The position numbers were made by a program, and so were the translations under genes. Of a DNA stretch of 64,000 nucleotides, positions 9,707 to 18,294 are shown piece by piece (within the stretch, counting starts at the first letter, position 1; each line of letters opens with the position of its first letter). The notes below the pieces were generated by a model. It saw nothing but the letters and a program-made list of their open reading frames with translations, was not told the DNA's origin and searched no databases. The stretch is from Succinispira mobilis DSM 6222 (GTDB lineage Bacteria; Bacillota; Negativicutes; Acidaminococcales; Succinispiraceae): contig NZ_KB913028.1 of the NCBI RefSeq assembly GCF_000384135.1, positions 430,351 to 494,350 of the forward strand, given 5' to 3'.

Positions 9707-9737
9707 GCGGCTGCGAATTTATTCGGAGTCGCTTTTT
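9707..9737 (+). terminator. Intrinsic terminator after manC
   Basis: An 11-bp stem with one mismatch (GCGGCTGCGAA at 9707-9717 with TTCGGAGTCGC at 9722-9732) and a 4-base loop is followed directly by TTTTT. Confidence 0.85.
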
Positions 9738-10052
9738 GCATTGAAGAAAACCATGTGCTAGGCATCTGGTTTGGGAAAGTTTAAAGCTATACAAAAATTC
9801 TCTATTACGGTTGTTTATCAGAAAGACTGCTGCAAACTGTCTTGGTATTTACAAAAACTGCAGAGGCGCATAAGTTGTGTAATAATAACAAATATTTTTT
9901 AGAAACTAACAAATAGCAAACTTGAAATTAATAACGCAACAAGTTTTAAATGCTCGTTAGTTAAGTTTGCGCTGTGTTTTAGTAGCAGATTATGATAAAT
10001 GGGCTTTCTAAAAGTATCGAAAATTAGTTTGGCTAGGAAAAAAAATCTGAAA
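9738..10052. other. Intergenic stretch between manC and galU
   Basis: About 315 bases without a plausible gene. A long-range 8-bp complement (GCAAACTT near 9918 and AAGTTTGC near 9963) is the only pairing noticed and is probably chance. The galU promoter lies just downstream. Confidence 0.5.
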
Positions 10053-10053
10053 C

Positions 10054-10062
10054 TGGTATAAT
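10054..10062 (+). promoter_or_regulatory. Extended -10 promoter of galU
   Basis: TGG-TATAAT with a consensus -10 at 10057-10062 and the TG of an extended -10. There is no good -35 at 17 bases; TTGGCT at 10029 is 22 bases away. The start codon follows 31 bases later. Confidence 0.55.
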
Positions 10063-10093
10063 TATATTAAAATAAGCGTTTATGAGGTGGCAA

Positions 10094-10969
10094 ATGAATA
10101 AAGTAAGAAAAGCGATAATTCCAGCGGCGGGCTTAGGTACAAGGTTTTTACCAGCAACTAAGGCGCAACCGAAGGAAATGTTGCCGATTGTAGATAAACC
10201 AACTATCCAATATATTATTGAAGAAGCCGTAGCTTCGGGCATTGAAGAAATTCTTATTATTACGGGGCGCAGTAAACGGGCTATTGAAGATCATTTTGAT
10301 CGGTCGATTGAACTGGAGTTTACCCTGGAAAAACAAGGTAAAGAAGACTTATTAAAATTAGTTCAAGAGACTTCTAATATTCCGATTCATTATATTCGCC
10401 AAAAAGAAGCCAAAGGCTTAGGCCATGCGGTGCTATGTGCTAAACAATTTGTCGGTAATGAACCGTTTGCGGTACTGTTAGGTGATGATGTCGTAGATGC
10501 AACGGTTCCTTGTTTAAAACAACTAATGGATGTTTATGAACAATATGGTAAAAGTGTGCTAGGGGTGCAAAATGTGCCGCCGGATAAGGTGTCTAGTTAT
10601 GGGATTGTTAGCCCCGGGGCGCAAGAAAACGCTGCGGTGTGGCGGGTGCAAGGGTTAGTAGAAAAACCAGCCCAACAAGTAGCTCCCTCGACTTTAGCAA
10701 TTTTAGGGCGTTATATTATTAATCCAGAGATTTTTGCTTTGTTAGAAGAAACGCAACCAGGTAGTGGGGGCGAAATCCAACTTACCGATGCCTTGGCTAA
10801 ATTGGCGGAATTACAAGAGATGTATGCTTATAATTTTTTTGGCCGCCGTTATGATGTGGGTGATAAACAGGGATTTTTAGAGGCTACGGTAGAGTTTGCT
10901 TTGAAACGTCCCGAGCTAAAAGATAAGTTTTTAGCTTATTTGCGGGAATTATTGCCGAAGTATCAATAA
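10094..10969 (+). CDS. galU: UTP--glucose-1-phosphate uridylyltransferase
   Basis: GalU makes UDP-glucose from glucose 1-phosphate and UTP. I chose ATG 10094 because GAGGTGG ends just before it; the ATG at 10082 has no ribosome binding site. The 291-residue protein carries KAIIPAAGLGTRFLPATKA at the N-terminus, PKEMLPIVDKP next to it, and VEKP near residue 195, all diagnostic of GalU. The family's usual length is 285-300. galE follows 187 bp later, and together they supply UDP-glucose and UDP-galactose for the surface glycans encoded upstream. Confidence 0.95.
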   Translation: MNKVRKAIIPAAGLGTRFLPATKAQPKEMLPIVDKPTIQYIIEEAVASGIEEILIITGRSKRAIEDHFDRSIELEFTLEKQGKEDLLKLVQETSNIPIHYIRQKEAKGLGHAVLCAKQFVGNEPFAVLLGDDVVDATVPCLKQLMDVYEQYGKSVLGVQNVPPDKVSSYGIVSPGAQENAAVWRVQGLVEKPAQQVAPSTLAILGRYIINPEIFALLEETQPGSGGEIQLTDALAKLAELQEMYAYNFFGRRYDVGDKQGFLEATVEFALKRPELKDKFLAYLRELLPKYQ

Positions 10970-11088
10970 GTTACAGGCCACGGTTGCTGTTTGGGGCTAA
11001 TTAAAAAGCGGCTTGGGTTATTAAAGAAAAACTAAAAGAGCCTGAAAAATTGCTAGTGGCGCTTAGAAAAGGGGCAATTGTGCCATTG

Positions 11089-11110
11089 TATTTGCTTACT
11101 TAAGCAAATA
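11089..11110. repeat. Perfect 10-bp inverted repeat upstream of galE
   Basis: TATTTGCTTA at 11089-11098 and TAAGCAAATA at 11101-11110 are exact reverse complements with a 2-base centre. It lies 47 bp before the galE start. The short centre suits a dimeric regulator site better than a hairpin; no T-run follows. Confidence 0.6.
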
Positions 11111-11156
11111 GATTGGAGCTTTTCCAGGAAATAATAAAGTTGTTGGGAGCGAGAAG

Positions 11157-12122
11157 ATGAACGTATTAGTGGTAGGTGGCGCGGGCTATATTGGCGCACA
11201 TACGGTGCAAGCTTTACGAGAGCGCGGCCATAAGGTTTTTGTATATGATAATTTAAGTACGGGTAATTTAGAAGCGGTGCCTGAGGATATACATTTTTTT
11301 GAGGGCGATATTCGTGATGGTGATTTTTTGCGCCATATTTTTGCCGAATATTTAATTGATGCGGTAGTACATTTTGCCGCGTGTTCTTTAGTCGGAGAAA
11401 GTATGCAGGATCCAGCAAAGTACTATAATAATAATGTTGTGGGCACGTTAAGCCTGCTAAATGCCATGAAAGGTGCGGGTGTAGAGTATTTGCTGTTCTC
11501 CTCTACCGCAGCAGTGTACGGTGAACCAACGAGTTTGCCAATCACCGAGACGGCGCTTTGTCAGCCTACTAATGTTTATGGACGGACTAAATTGGCCATT
11601 GAGTGGAGCCTAGCAGATTACGCTCAAGCCTATAATTTAAAATATACGGCACTGCGCTATTTTAATGCGGCTGGAGCTAGTTTAGATGCTAGTATCGGTG
11701 AGGCGCATCCTGTGGAAACGCATTTAATTCCGCTGATTTTGCAAGCGGTCACAAAACATAAAGCCCTACAAGTTTTTGGCGATGATTATCCAACTCCTGA
11801 TGGTACTTGTATTCGGGACTATATCCATGTGCTGGATTTAGCTACAGCCCATGTTTTAGCTTTAGAAAAGATGGTGCAAACGCAGCAATCGGCTGTCTAT
11901 AATTTGGGGACGGAGACGGGATTTAGTGTCTTAGAAATTATAAAAATGGTTGAACAAGTTACAGGGCTAGTAGTTCCCTATACAATTAGCCCCCGCCGTG
12001 CTGGCGATCCAGCGCGCTTGGTGGCTAGTGTGAATAAAGCTAAGCAACAATTAGGTTGGCAATTGCAGCATAGTGATTTACAGCAGATTATTAGTTCAGC
12101 TTGGCAATGGCATTGTAAATAG
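11157..12122 (+). CDS. galE: UDP-glucose 4-epimerase
   Basis: GalE interconverts UDP-glucose and UDP-galactose with bound NAD. The 321-residue protein has the short-chain dehydrogenase Rossmann start VLVVGGAGYIGAHTV, the catalytic SST and YGRTK (Tyr-x-x-x-Lys) triad near residues 118-145, and FNAAGASLDASIGE near 165, which is typical of GalE. The length is close to the usual 325-340. It is preceded by a GGGAGCGAGAAG ribosome binding region and followed by pgi after 19 bp, so the two are likely co-transcribed. Confidence 0.95.
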   Translation: MNVLVVGGAGYIGAHTVQALRERGHKVFVYDNLSTGNLEAVPEDIHFFEGDIRDGDFLRHIFAEYLIDAVVHFAACSLVGESMQDPAKYYNNNVVGTLSLLNAMKGAGVEYLLFSSTAAVYGEPTSLPITETALCQPTNVYGRTKLAIEWSLADYAQAYNLKYTALRYFNAAGASLDASIGEAHPVETHLIPLILQAVTKHKALQVFGDDYPTPDGTCIRDYIHVLDLATAHVLALEKMVQTQQSAVYNLGTETGFSVLEIIKMVEQVTGLVVPYTISPRRAGDPARLVASVNKAKQQLGWQLQHSDLQQIISSAWQWHCK

Positions 12123-12141
12123 CGGTTGTGGAGGGATATTT

Positions 12142-13557
12142 ATGCAACGAATTTTGACTTTAGCTTCGGGTTTTAGTGTTGATTATACCAATATGTTTGG
12201 GGCAGAACGATTGCAAGAGAGCGATTTCGCTGAATATCAGCAACAACTGTTAGCAGCGCATCAAGCGGTGCAAGAACTTACAGTGACAGGAAATTCCACT
12301 TATGGACAACAGGTTTTATTTACCCAGATGCCGGAAGTTAAGTTTGGGAAAATAAATACTCCCGCTAGTATAGCCAAATTGCAAGCTTATGCGCAAAATA
12401 TGCAAAATCGAGTGCAAGCTGTAGTTTCCTTAGGGGTAGGGGGGTCCTACTTAGGGGGGCGCGTTATTTTTGAAAGCCTAGTGGATGAATATTGGAATGG
12501 CTTATCGGCAAGAGAACGTTTTGGTCGACCCAAACTTTATTTTGCCGGCAATAGTTTATCAGCAACGGCTTTGCAAAGTTTATTACGGGAATTATTACGC
12601 CAAGCTCAAGCTTATGTACTTAAATATAAAAAACGCTATACTCTAACTTTGTTAGTAACCTCTAAATCGGGGACGACTTTAGAATGCATTACTGGTTTTA
12701 TGAATTTATATACTACCTTTGCTGATTATGCCGATGTCCTTAATTTAGAAGTTGCAGTCCTAACTCAGACTGATGCTCAAGCGCCCAATCCACTCGAAGA
12801 ACTAGCTCAGGTATGGGGTTGGGAAGTATTTCGGGTGCCAACTGGTATTGGCGGGCGGTTCTGTGTATTTACAGATCCAGGGTTGTTAATTGGGGCAATT
12901 TTAGGTTTGGATATTAATAGTTTTTTACAAGGGGCATGTGATATGGCTTTAGCTTGCCAAAATGCAGATATTTGGGCAAATCCTGCTTGGTTAAATGCCG
13001 CTTTGAAGTATTTAGCTGCTCAAAAAAATGGCAAATTTATTGAGGTTTTTATGCCTTACAGTCCTAACTTAAAAGCTTTAGGGGAATGGTATGTTCAGCT
13101 TTTAGCCGAGTCTTTAGGTAAAAAGCGTGCGGATGGAACAGCTTATAGTCGGACGCCAGTTGTAGCTATTGGTAGCACGGACATGCATGCTCAAACTCAA
13201 GAACATCAAGAAGGGTTAGCGAATAAATTGGTGCAATTTATTCAAATCACGCATGAGAGTATAGAAGTGCGAGTACCTGAGGTGTTCATGCAACAGGAGT
13301 TTTTTGCTAGATATGCAGGCCTAAGTTTAAATAATTTAAATAAACAAGCATTACAGGCGAATGCTCAAGCTTTAGCTAGTGCCAATCGTCCTAGTTTAAC
13401 AATTAACTTGCCAGTTTTAGATATGTACTATCTAGGTAATTTGATGTATTTTTATATGTTAAGTATTGCTTATGAGGCAGAATTAGCTGGCGTTAATGCT
13501 TTTGATCAACCAGGCGTAGAGGTCTATAAACAGTATTTGCGCGCTCATGGCGGCTGA
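12142..13557 (+). CDS. pgi: Glucose-6-phosphate isomerase
   Basis: Pgi interconverts glucose 6-phosphate and fructose 6-phosphate. ATG 12142, behind GGAGGG at 12130-12134, is preferred over the upstream in-frame ATG at 12073, which lies inside galE. The 471-residue protein shows the SIS domains with SLGVGGSYLGG, LLVTSKSGTTLE and QLLAESLGKK (the conserved Glu), and the loop GSTDMHAQTQEHQEG, which matches bacterial Pgi of the Firmicutes type. It closes the sugar-nucleotide group by linking it to glycolysis. Confidence 0.93.
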   Translation: MQRILTLASGFSVDYTNMFGAERLQESDFAEYQQQLLAAHQAVQELTVTGNSTYGQQVLFTQMPEVKFGKINTPASIAKLQAYAQNMQNRVQAVVSLGVGGSYLGGRVIFESLVDEYWNGLSARERFGRPKLYFAGNSLSATALQSLLRELLRQAQAYVLKYKKRYTLTLLVTSKSGTTLECITGFMNLYTTFADYADVLNLEVAVLTQTDAQAPNPLEELAQVWGWEVFRVPTGIGGRFCVFTDPGLLIGAILGLDINSFLQGACDMALACQNADIWANPAWLNAALKYLAAQKNGKFIEVFMPYSPNLKALGEWYVQLLAESLGKKRADGTAYSRTPVVAIGSTDMHAQTQEHQEGLANKLVQFIQITHESIEVRVPEVFMQQEFFARYAGLSLNNLNKQALQANAQALASANRPSLTINLPVLDMYYLGNLMYFYMLSIAYEAELAGVNAFDQPGVEVYKQYLRAHGG

Positions 13558-13620
13558 GAGCTAAGGTGTCATAACTGTGACTTAGGCAGTAGGTATACAT
13601 TATATATGGAGAATGATATT

Positions 13621-13648
13621 TTGCAAATAAAATAACTAATGGTATAAT
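13621..13648 (+). promoter_or_regulatory. Sigma-A promoter of the NarL-type response regulator gene
   Basis: TTGCAA (13621-13626), a 16-base spacer ending in TGG, and a consensus TATAAT (13643-13648) form an extended -10 promoter about 100 bp before the gene. Confidence 0.75.
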
Positions 13649-13750
13649 AGTCGTAGGTATGAGTTTTGTCTTGCAAGGAAGCAGGTGAAAAACTCGCAAT
13701 AGGAAAATTTGGACTTATTAATGCTGTTGTTTGCAAGGAGGCAGAAGAAA

Positions 13751-14422
13751 GTGGTTAAGATTTTAATTGCTGATGACCATAAGATCTTACGGGAAGGTAT
13801 CAAAAATGTTTTAGAAATGGAAAGCGACTTTGAGGTTGTTGGGGAAGCTGGCAATGGTGAAGAAGCTTTGCGTTTTGTTAAAGAGCATAAACCAGATATT
13901 GTGTTAGTAGATATTAATATGCCGAAAATTAATGGCATTGAATTGGTGCGTAGAATTTCTGAGGGCGGTTATAATACGCGCTGTATAGTTTTAACTATTC
14001 ATGATGATGAAGGTTATGTTTTAGAAGTGATGCAAGCAGGTGCGGCAGGTTATCTTTTAAAAGATGTAGAACCGTCGATTTTGGTGATGGCAATTAATAA
14101 TGTTATGCAAGGTGAAACTTTCTTTCATCCAACTTTAGCTAAGAAAATCATTAATGAAGCGATGCGGGTCGGACCAACAACTACTGAGGAAAAGAAAAAG
14201 GGCAAACGGAGTAAGAAGATTAAACTTACGCCTCGTGAACTAGAAGTTATGCAGCTTATTGGTAAAGGATTAAGAAATTGTGAAATTGCAGATACTTTGT
14301 TTTTAAGCGAAAAAACAGTTAAAAATCATCTGACTAATATCTTTAGAAAATTAGGCGTTAACGATCGAACTCAAGCCTTATTATACTCGATAAAAAATCA
14401 TTATGTTATTTTGCAAAAATAG
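13751..14422 (+). CDS. NarL/FixJ-family response regulator (DegU-like)
   Basis: The 223-residue protein is a two-component response regulator. The receiver domain (1-120) has the acidic pair in IADDH, the phospho-acceptor Asp in VLVDINMPKINGIE and the lysine in LLKDV. The LuxR-type DNA-binding domain (about 160-223) has LTPRELEVMQLIGKG and SEKTVKNHLTNIFRKL. I chose GTG 13751 because AGGAGG at 13736-13741 precedes it; a TTG at 13709 would add an unconserved leader. A linker of about 20 residues rich in Lys and Glu joins the domains. No histidine kinase is adjacent, so its partner is elsewhere or it is an orphan. A terminator follows. Confidence 0.88.
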   Translation: MVKILIADDHKILREGIKNVLEMESDFEVVGEAGNGEEALRFVKEHKPDIVLVDINMPKINGIELVRRISEGGYNTRCIVLTIHDDEGYVLEVMQAGAAGYLLKDVEPSILVMAINNVMQGETFFHPTLAKKIINEAMRVGPTTTEEKKKGKRSKKIKLTPRELEVMQLIGKGLRNCEIADTLFLSEKTVKNHLTNIFRKLGVNDRTQALLYSIKNHYVILQK

Positions 14423-14435
14423 TAATTAATAAGAA

Positions 14436-14484
14436 AAAGGTTGTAAGTCGGAGAAATATTCTCGAACTTGCAACCTTTGTTTTA
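14436..14484 (+). terminator. Intrinsic terminator after the response regulator
   Basis: AAAGGTTGTAAGT (14436-14448) pairs with ACTTGCAACCTTT (14466-14478), with a second inner stem, then GTTTTAT. The A-run on the 5' side means it may also work on the other strand. Confidence 0.85.
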
Positions 14485-14540
14485 TATAAAAAATATGCTG
14501 TGCTATGCAAAAAGTTTTCGCACAACACAGCATATTTTAC
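14482..14540 (-). terminator. Intrinsic terminator of the minus-strand binding-protein gene
   Basis: Perfect 13-bp stem (14490-14502 with 14526-14538). Read on the minus strand it is followed by TTTTTTATATAAA. It lies 28 bp past the stop of the convergent gene. Confidence 0.85.
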
Positions 14541-14567
14541 AGAGTTGTTTTATTAGTTATTGGGAAG

Positions 14568-15347
14568 TTATTTAATTTGTTTGCCAAACCATTTTTCGTA
14601 AATTTTATCATATTCGCCATTTTTCTTAAGTTCTGCTAAAGCGGCATTTAATTTCTTTTGCACTTCAGTGTTCTTTTTATCAAGGGCGATACCGTAGTCT
14701 TCAGCTTCTAGAATTGAACCGACGATTTTCAATTCTTTATTGTTGGCAGTTTTAATATAATATTGGTTTACTGGTAAATCATTAATTGCGGCATCTACAC
14801 CACCATTTTTTAATTCCATATAGACATCGGAAACATTGTTAAATTCACGCACATTAGCATTAGCAATTTTCTTTGCTGCCATTGCGGAAGAAGTACCGAT
14901 TTGTACAGCTATTTTTTTACCTTCTAGATCTTTAAGATTGTTAATGGCTGTATTGCTAGTTTTAGTAATGATTGATAAACCAGATTTGTAGTATGGGTCA
15001 GTAAATAATACTTTTTCAGCCCGTTCTTTAGTGATCGTCATGCCAGAGATGGCAACATCAATATTGCCCGCCATAAGTGCAGGTAATAGACCATCAAAAG
15101 CTAAACTGGTAACTTTTGCTTCGTAACCAGCTTGTTTAGCTAAGGCTTTGATTAAATCCATGTCGAAACCAGCATAATCTTTAGTTTTTTCATCTTGGAA
15201 TTCAAATGGGGCAAAATCAGGGTTAGTACCGATTTTTAGAACTTTAACGGCGGCTTTGCCGTCGGCAGCTTTTTTCTCGCCACCACCACAGCCGACAACA
15301 GCTAGGGCTAGCATGAGTAAGCTAATAATTAAAATTAGTTTTTTCAT
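14568..15347 (-). CDS. Amino-acid ABC transporter substrate-binding lipoprotein
   Basis: This 259-residue protein is a periplasmic-type binding protein (SBP_bac_3 family), which captures polar amino acids outside the cell for an ABC importer. A lipoprotein signal is visible: KKLILIISLLMLALA then VVGC, where Cys is lipidated. The mature part opens with LKIGTNPDFAPFEFQD and contains GFDMDLIKALA, GNIDVAISGMTITKERAEK and DPYYKSG, all family hallmarks. The ATG at 15347 has AAGGAG upstream at 11 bases; a GTG four codons earlier overlaps that site. No permease or ATPase gene adjoins, so it is an orphan component with its own promoter and terminator. The exact amino acid is unknown. Confidence 0.9.
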   Translation of the reverse strand: MKKLILIISLLMLALAVVGCGGGEKKAADGKAAVKVLKIGTNPDFAPFEFQDEKTKDYAGFDMDLIKALAKQAGYEAKVTSLAFDGLLPALMAGNIDVAISGMTITKERAEKVLFTDPYYKSGLSIITKTSNTAINNLKDLEGKKIAVQIGTSSAMAAKKIANANVREFNNVSDVYMELKNGGVDAAINDLPVNQYYIKTANNKELKIVGSILEAEDYGIALDKKNTEVQKKLNAALAELKKNGEYDKIYEKWFGKQIK

Positions 15348-15388
15348 AATAAGATTCACTCCTTGTTTATAGTCTTTTAATGAAGCTT

Positions 15389-15417
15389 ATTATATTACAA
15401 GCAGAATAATAATGCAA
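15389..15417 (-). promoter_or_regulatory. Sigma-A promoter of the binding-protein gene
   Basis: On the minus strand, TTGCAT (15417-15412), a 17-base spacer and consensus TATAAT (15394-15389), about 40 bases before the start codon. Confidence 0.8.
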
Positions 15418-15419
15418 GA

Positions 15420-15745
15420 GAAATTTTTAAAAATACAATATAAAAATTAGCGAGATATTACTAAGAAAATAAAAAACACTCTAGAAATAAAGAAAGTAGT
15501 CTTGTTTCAGTAAAATAAGGTGTTGGAAATGATTGTTAATGGAAGTGCAAAGCGATTTGGAAACATTATTTGGCTAGTTGGGTTTGATGCAAAATATGTA
15601 TATTAATACCGAAAACTTTAGGGACACTAAGTGCTTTTTATAAATACGGGGTTTTAATAGTTCAGCGCGCTAATAATTAAGGGTAGTTTTGGTTATTAAG
15701 TGGACTCTATGGCTAAGGAAAAATTGCTGAGGCACGCGCTGCTAC
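15420..15745. other. Divergent intergenic stretch without a recognisable gene
   Basis: About 325 bases. A 25-codon ATG ORF at 15530-15607 (start MIVNGSAKRFGN) lacks a convincing ribosome binding site and I do not recognise it. Nothing else was seen. Confidence 0.4.
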
Positions 15746-15774
15746 TTGTATATTTGGGCTGGATATAGTAAAAT
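15746..15774 (+). promoter_or_regulatory. Sigma-A promoter of the ABC-F gene
   Basis: TTGTAT (15746-15751), 17-base spacer, TAAAAT (15769-15774), 38 bp before the start codon. Confidence 0.7.
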
Positions 15775-15811
15775 ATCTAACTAGTTTGAAAGAAGTTGTA
15801 GTGGAGGAAGT

Positions 15812-17725
15812 ATGCAGTTAAGAGTAGAAAATTTAGCTAAGAGTTTTGGGGTTCAAGAAATTTTCAAAGATGTAAGTTTTTTTATAGATAAAGGCGACAA
15901 GGTCGGATTAATTGGGGCAAATGGCATGGGCAAAAGCACCTTAGTTAAGTGCTTGTTGGGAGAGCTGGAGCCTGACGCTGGTCAAATTAGCTTTACGAGT
16001 GGGCTGACTGTAGGTTATGTAGAACAAGCCGCGCAATGTCCCACAGGCAACCTATGGCAAGTGTTACTTACCGCACAAGAGCGAATTTTGTTTTTGCGGA
16101 CTGAAATGGCTCGTTTGGAGGAGCAGGTGGCTAAAAGTCCGCCAACAGAGCAACCGGAATATATTCAGGCTTATGAGCGGGCTGTGCATGAGTACGAACA
16201 TTTAGCCGGCTATGAGTATGAGAGCTTGGTAAAAAAAGTAGCTTATGGCTTAGGCTTTAGTGATGTTGACTTTACCAAAGAGGTGGAAGAATTTTCGGGG
16301 GGACAAAAGACACGGATTAATTTGGCTTTAGCTTTAATTCGTCAACCGGAATTGTTGATTTTAGATGAACCCACCAATCATCTGGATATTCAGATGATTG
16401 AATGGTTGGAAGAATATTTGCGGGCGTATAATGGGGGATTACTTTTAATTTCCCACGATCGATATTTTTTGGATAAGGTCACCACTAAAATTATGTTGCT
16501 GCAAAATACGAAATTACAAACTTACCGAGGTAATTTTAGTGCTTATAGTCAACAATATGAATTGCAGTTACTTAGTCAACAGGCGGCGTATGCCAAACAA
16601 CAGGAACATATTCAAGAGACGGAAGAATATATTCGTCGCTATAAAGCGGGGATAAAATGTAAGCAAGCTCGGGGTCGTCAATCTCAGTTAAATCGTTTAG
16701 TGCGGGTAGAAAAACCTGATAATCTTAAAAATATTAAATTGCAATTACCGGCGGCGGCGATGTGTGCCGAGCGAGTTTTGCTATTGGAAAATGTTAGTAT
16801 TGGCTATGATGCGCCATTATTAGAAAAAGTTGAGCTGTTATTACGGCGGGGCGAAAAAGTGGCCCTTATTGGTGCTAATGGTGCTGGAAAAACAACTTTG
16901 CTTAAGAGCATTATGGGGGAACTAGCAGTTTTGCAGGGGCGAATTAGCTTAGGCAACCGGGTGCAAGTGGCTTATTTTTCGCAAGAACATGAAGATTTAA
17001 ATTTAACTAATAGTTTGTTAGAAGAGTTAATGCAGATGGGTGTAAGTACCGAGGGGGAGGCGCGGAATTATTTAGCGAGTATTTTATTTACGGGTGATGA
17101 TGTTTATAAATCAATTGCCACCTTATCAGGTGGTGAGCGGGCTCGCTTGGTTTTATTAAAATTGATGTTACAAGGCGCTAATTTTTTAGTGCTAGATGAG
17201 CCGACAAATCATTTAGATGTATTAGCTAGACAAGTTTTGGAAGAAACCTTGCGGACTTTTGATGGGAGTATGTTGGTAGTCAGCCATGACCGCTATTTTC
17301 TTGATGAGATGGTTGAAAGAATTTGGGAAATTGAAAACGGCAAATTGCAAGACTATCAAGGCAATTATTCCGCCTACAAAGAACAAAAACAAAAAAATAT
17401 TGAGCAACAGACTAGCACTAAATCAGTTGCACCCCAAACTTCAAAGGAGTTAGTTTACACTGACGAAAATTTAGCTAAAAAGAATAAAGGTCCCGTGAAA
17501 AGAAGCAAAAGTCCTTATGAATTGGAAAAAAGACTGGAGAAAGTCGAGTTAAGTATTCGCGAACAAGAAGCTTTATTGATGGTTTTGGAACTAAAAATGG
17601 CCTTGCCAGAGAATCACATTGATTTAGAACAGAGTTTGCAACTGGCAACTGAACACGAAAACATAAAAACGCTCTTAGCACAATTGCTCGCAGAATGGGA
17701 AGATATAATGTTACAGTTAGAGTAA
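15812..17725 (+). CDS. ABC-F family ATPase (ribosome-associated)
   Basis: The 637-residue protein has two ABC ATPase domains and no membrane segment, the layout of ABC-F proteins that act on the ribosome in translation or antibiotic protection. Domain 1 has Walker A GANGMGKST near residue 37, signature FSGGQKTR near 160 and Walker B LLILDEPTNHLD. A linker (about 235-315) with charged helices precedes domain 2, with GANGAGKTT, LSGGERAR and VLDEPTNHLD. The C-terminal about 90 residues form a Lys/Glu-rich coiled coil as in Uup/YdiF. Which subfamily it belongs to cannot be settled by eye. It is preceded by GGAGG and its own promoter. Confidence 0.9.
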   Translation: MQLRVENLAKSFGVQEIFKDVSFFIDKGDKVGLIGANGMGKSTLVKCLLGELEPDAGQISFTSGLTVGYVEQAAQCPTGNLWQVLLTAQERILFLRTEMARLEEQVAKSPPTEQPEYIQAYERAVHEYEHLAGYEYESLVKKVAYGLGFSDVDFTKEVEEFSGGQKTRINLALALIRQPELLILDEPTNHLDIQMIEWLEEYLRAYNGGLLLISHDRYFLDKVTTKIMLLQNTKLQTYRGNFSAYSQQYELQLLSQQAAYAKQQEHIQETEEYIRRYKAGIKCKQARGRQSQLNRLVRVEKPDNLKNIKLQLPAAAMCAERVLLLENVSIGYDAPLLEKVELLLRRGEKVALIGANGAGKTTLLKSIMGELAVLQGRISLGNRVQVAYFSQEHEDLNLTNSLLEELMQMGVSTEGEARNYLASILFTGDDVYKSIATLSGGERARLVLLKLMLQGANFLVLDEPTNHLDVLARQVLEETLRTFDGSMLVVSHDRYFLDEMVERIWEIENGKLQDYQGNYSAYKEQKQKNIEQQTSTKSVAPQTSKELVYTDENLAKKNKGPVKRSKSPYELEKRLEKVELSIREQEALLMVLELKMALPENHIDLEQSLQLATEHENIKTLLAQLLAEWEDIMLQLE

Positions 17726-17742
17726 ATTTTTCAGTGAATTAA

Positions 17743-17771
17743 TTGCGGTACAAGAGCAGATATGCTATAAT
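17743..17771 (+). promoter_or_regulatory. Sigma-A promoter upstream of the YjfB-type gene
   Basis: TTGCGG (17743-17748), 17-base spacer, consensus TATAAT (17766-17771). It is the distal one of two tandem promoters. Confidence 0.65.
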
Positions 17772-17797
17772 AAATCCTGTATACAAGATTAGTCTAT

Positions 17798-17824
17798 TAA
17801 AGAAATTTACAAATCAGTCGATAT
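17798..17824 (+). promoter_or_regulatory. Sigma-D (sigma-28) flagellar-type promoter
   Basis: TAAA at 17798-17801, a 15-base spacer, and GTCGATAT at 17817-17824. The Bacillus sigma-D consensus is TAAA-N15-GCCGATAT, so there is one mismatch. It lies about 85 bp before a gene whose family is linked to motility, which supports the call. Confidence 0.7.
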
Positions 17825-17908
17825 ATTTAATGGTAGAATAAAATCAGCGATTTATTTAATTGCTCGAGAGCAGTTAGGTATTTTGGCAGTAAAGTGAGGT
17901 GCATAAAC

Positions 17909-18106
17909 ATGGATTTGGCAAGTGTAGCTATGGGAACTAGCATTATACAAACAGCTGGAGCTGTGGATGTTGCCTTGACCAGAAAGGCAATGGATTTTAA
18001 TGCGCAACAGGCCGCTGGGGTTGTGGAGCTAATGCAAGATAGCCGTAGTGCCATGGAGCAAAGTGTACGGCCACATATTGGAAGTAGTATTGATATACAA
18101 GCTTAG
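17909..18106 (+). CDS. Small YjfB-family putative motility protein
   Basis: This 65-residue protein starts at ATG 17909 behind GTGAGGTG; an ATG 15 bases upstream lacks a ribosome binding site. It resembles the YjfB family (Putative motility protein), about 60 residues long, with an N-terminal MDLASVAMG helix and a second helix containing AMDFNAQQAAGVVELM. The family's biochemical role is not established; members are linked to motility by regulation. The sigma-D type promoter just upstream agrees with this. No flagellar genes lie in the window. A strong terminator follows, so it is a single-gene unit. Confidence 0.75.
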   Translation: MDLASVAMGTSIIQTAGAVDVALTRKAMDFNAQQAAGVVELMQDSRSAMEQSVRPHIGSSIDIQA

Positions 18107-18160
18107 ATAAGTGGGTACAGGGTAAATATTCTAAAGACTATTTCAAACAGGTTTTGGCAA

Positions 18161-18225
18161 AAAAACACATGTGAACAATACTTGGTTGTGGGTTAGCCTG
18201 CGACCAAGTTGTTCATGTGTTTTTG
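18161..18225 (+). terminator. Long hairpin terminator after the YjfB-type gene
   Basis: AAAAACACATGTGAACAA (18161-18178) pairs with TTGTTCATGTGTTTTT (18209-18224) with a 2-base bulge. An inner stem CTTGGTTG/CGACCAAG caps it. It ends in TTTTT. Confidence 0.8.
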
Positions 18226-18294
18226 CAGATTTTGCGAAAAACAGCTTTGCGATGGTCTTTATTTATTTTTAGAGAAAATTTAAGGGGTGAAGAA

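Noticed and set aside
11053-11418. A 121-codon minus-strand ORF across the galE start
   Set aside because: Antisense to galE, odd composition and no homologous motif.
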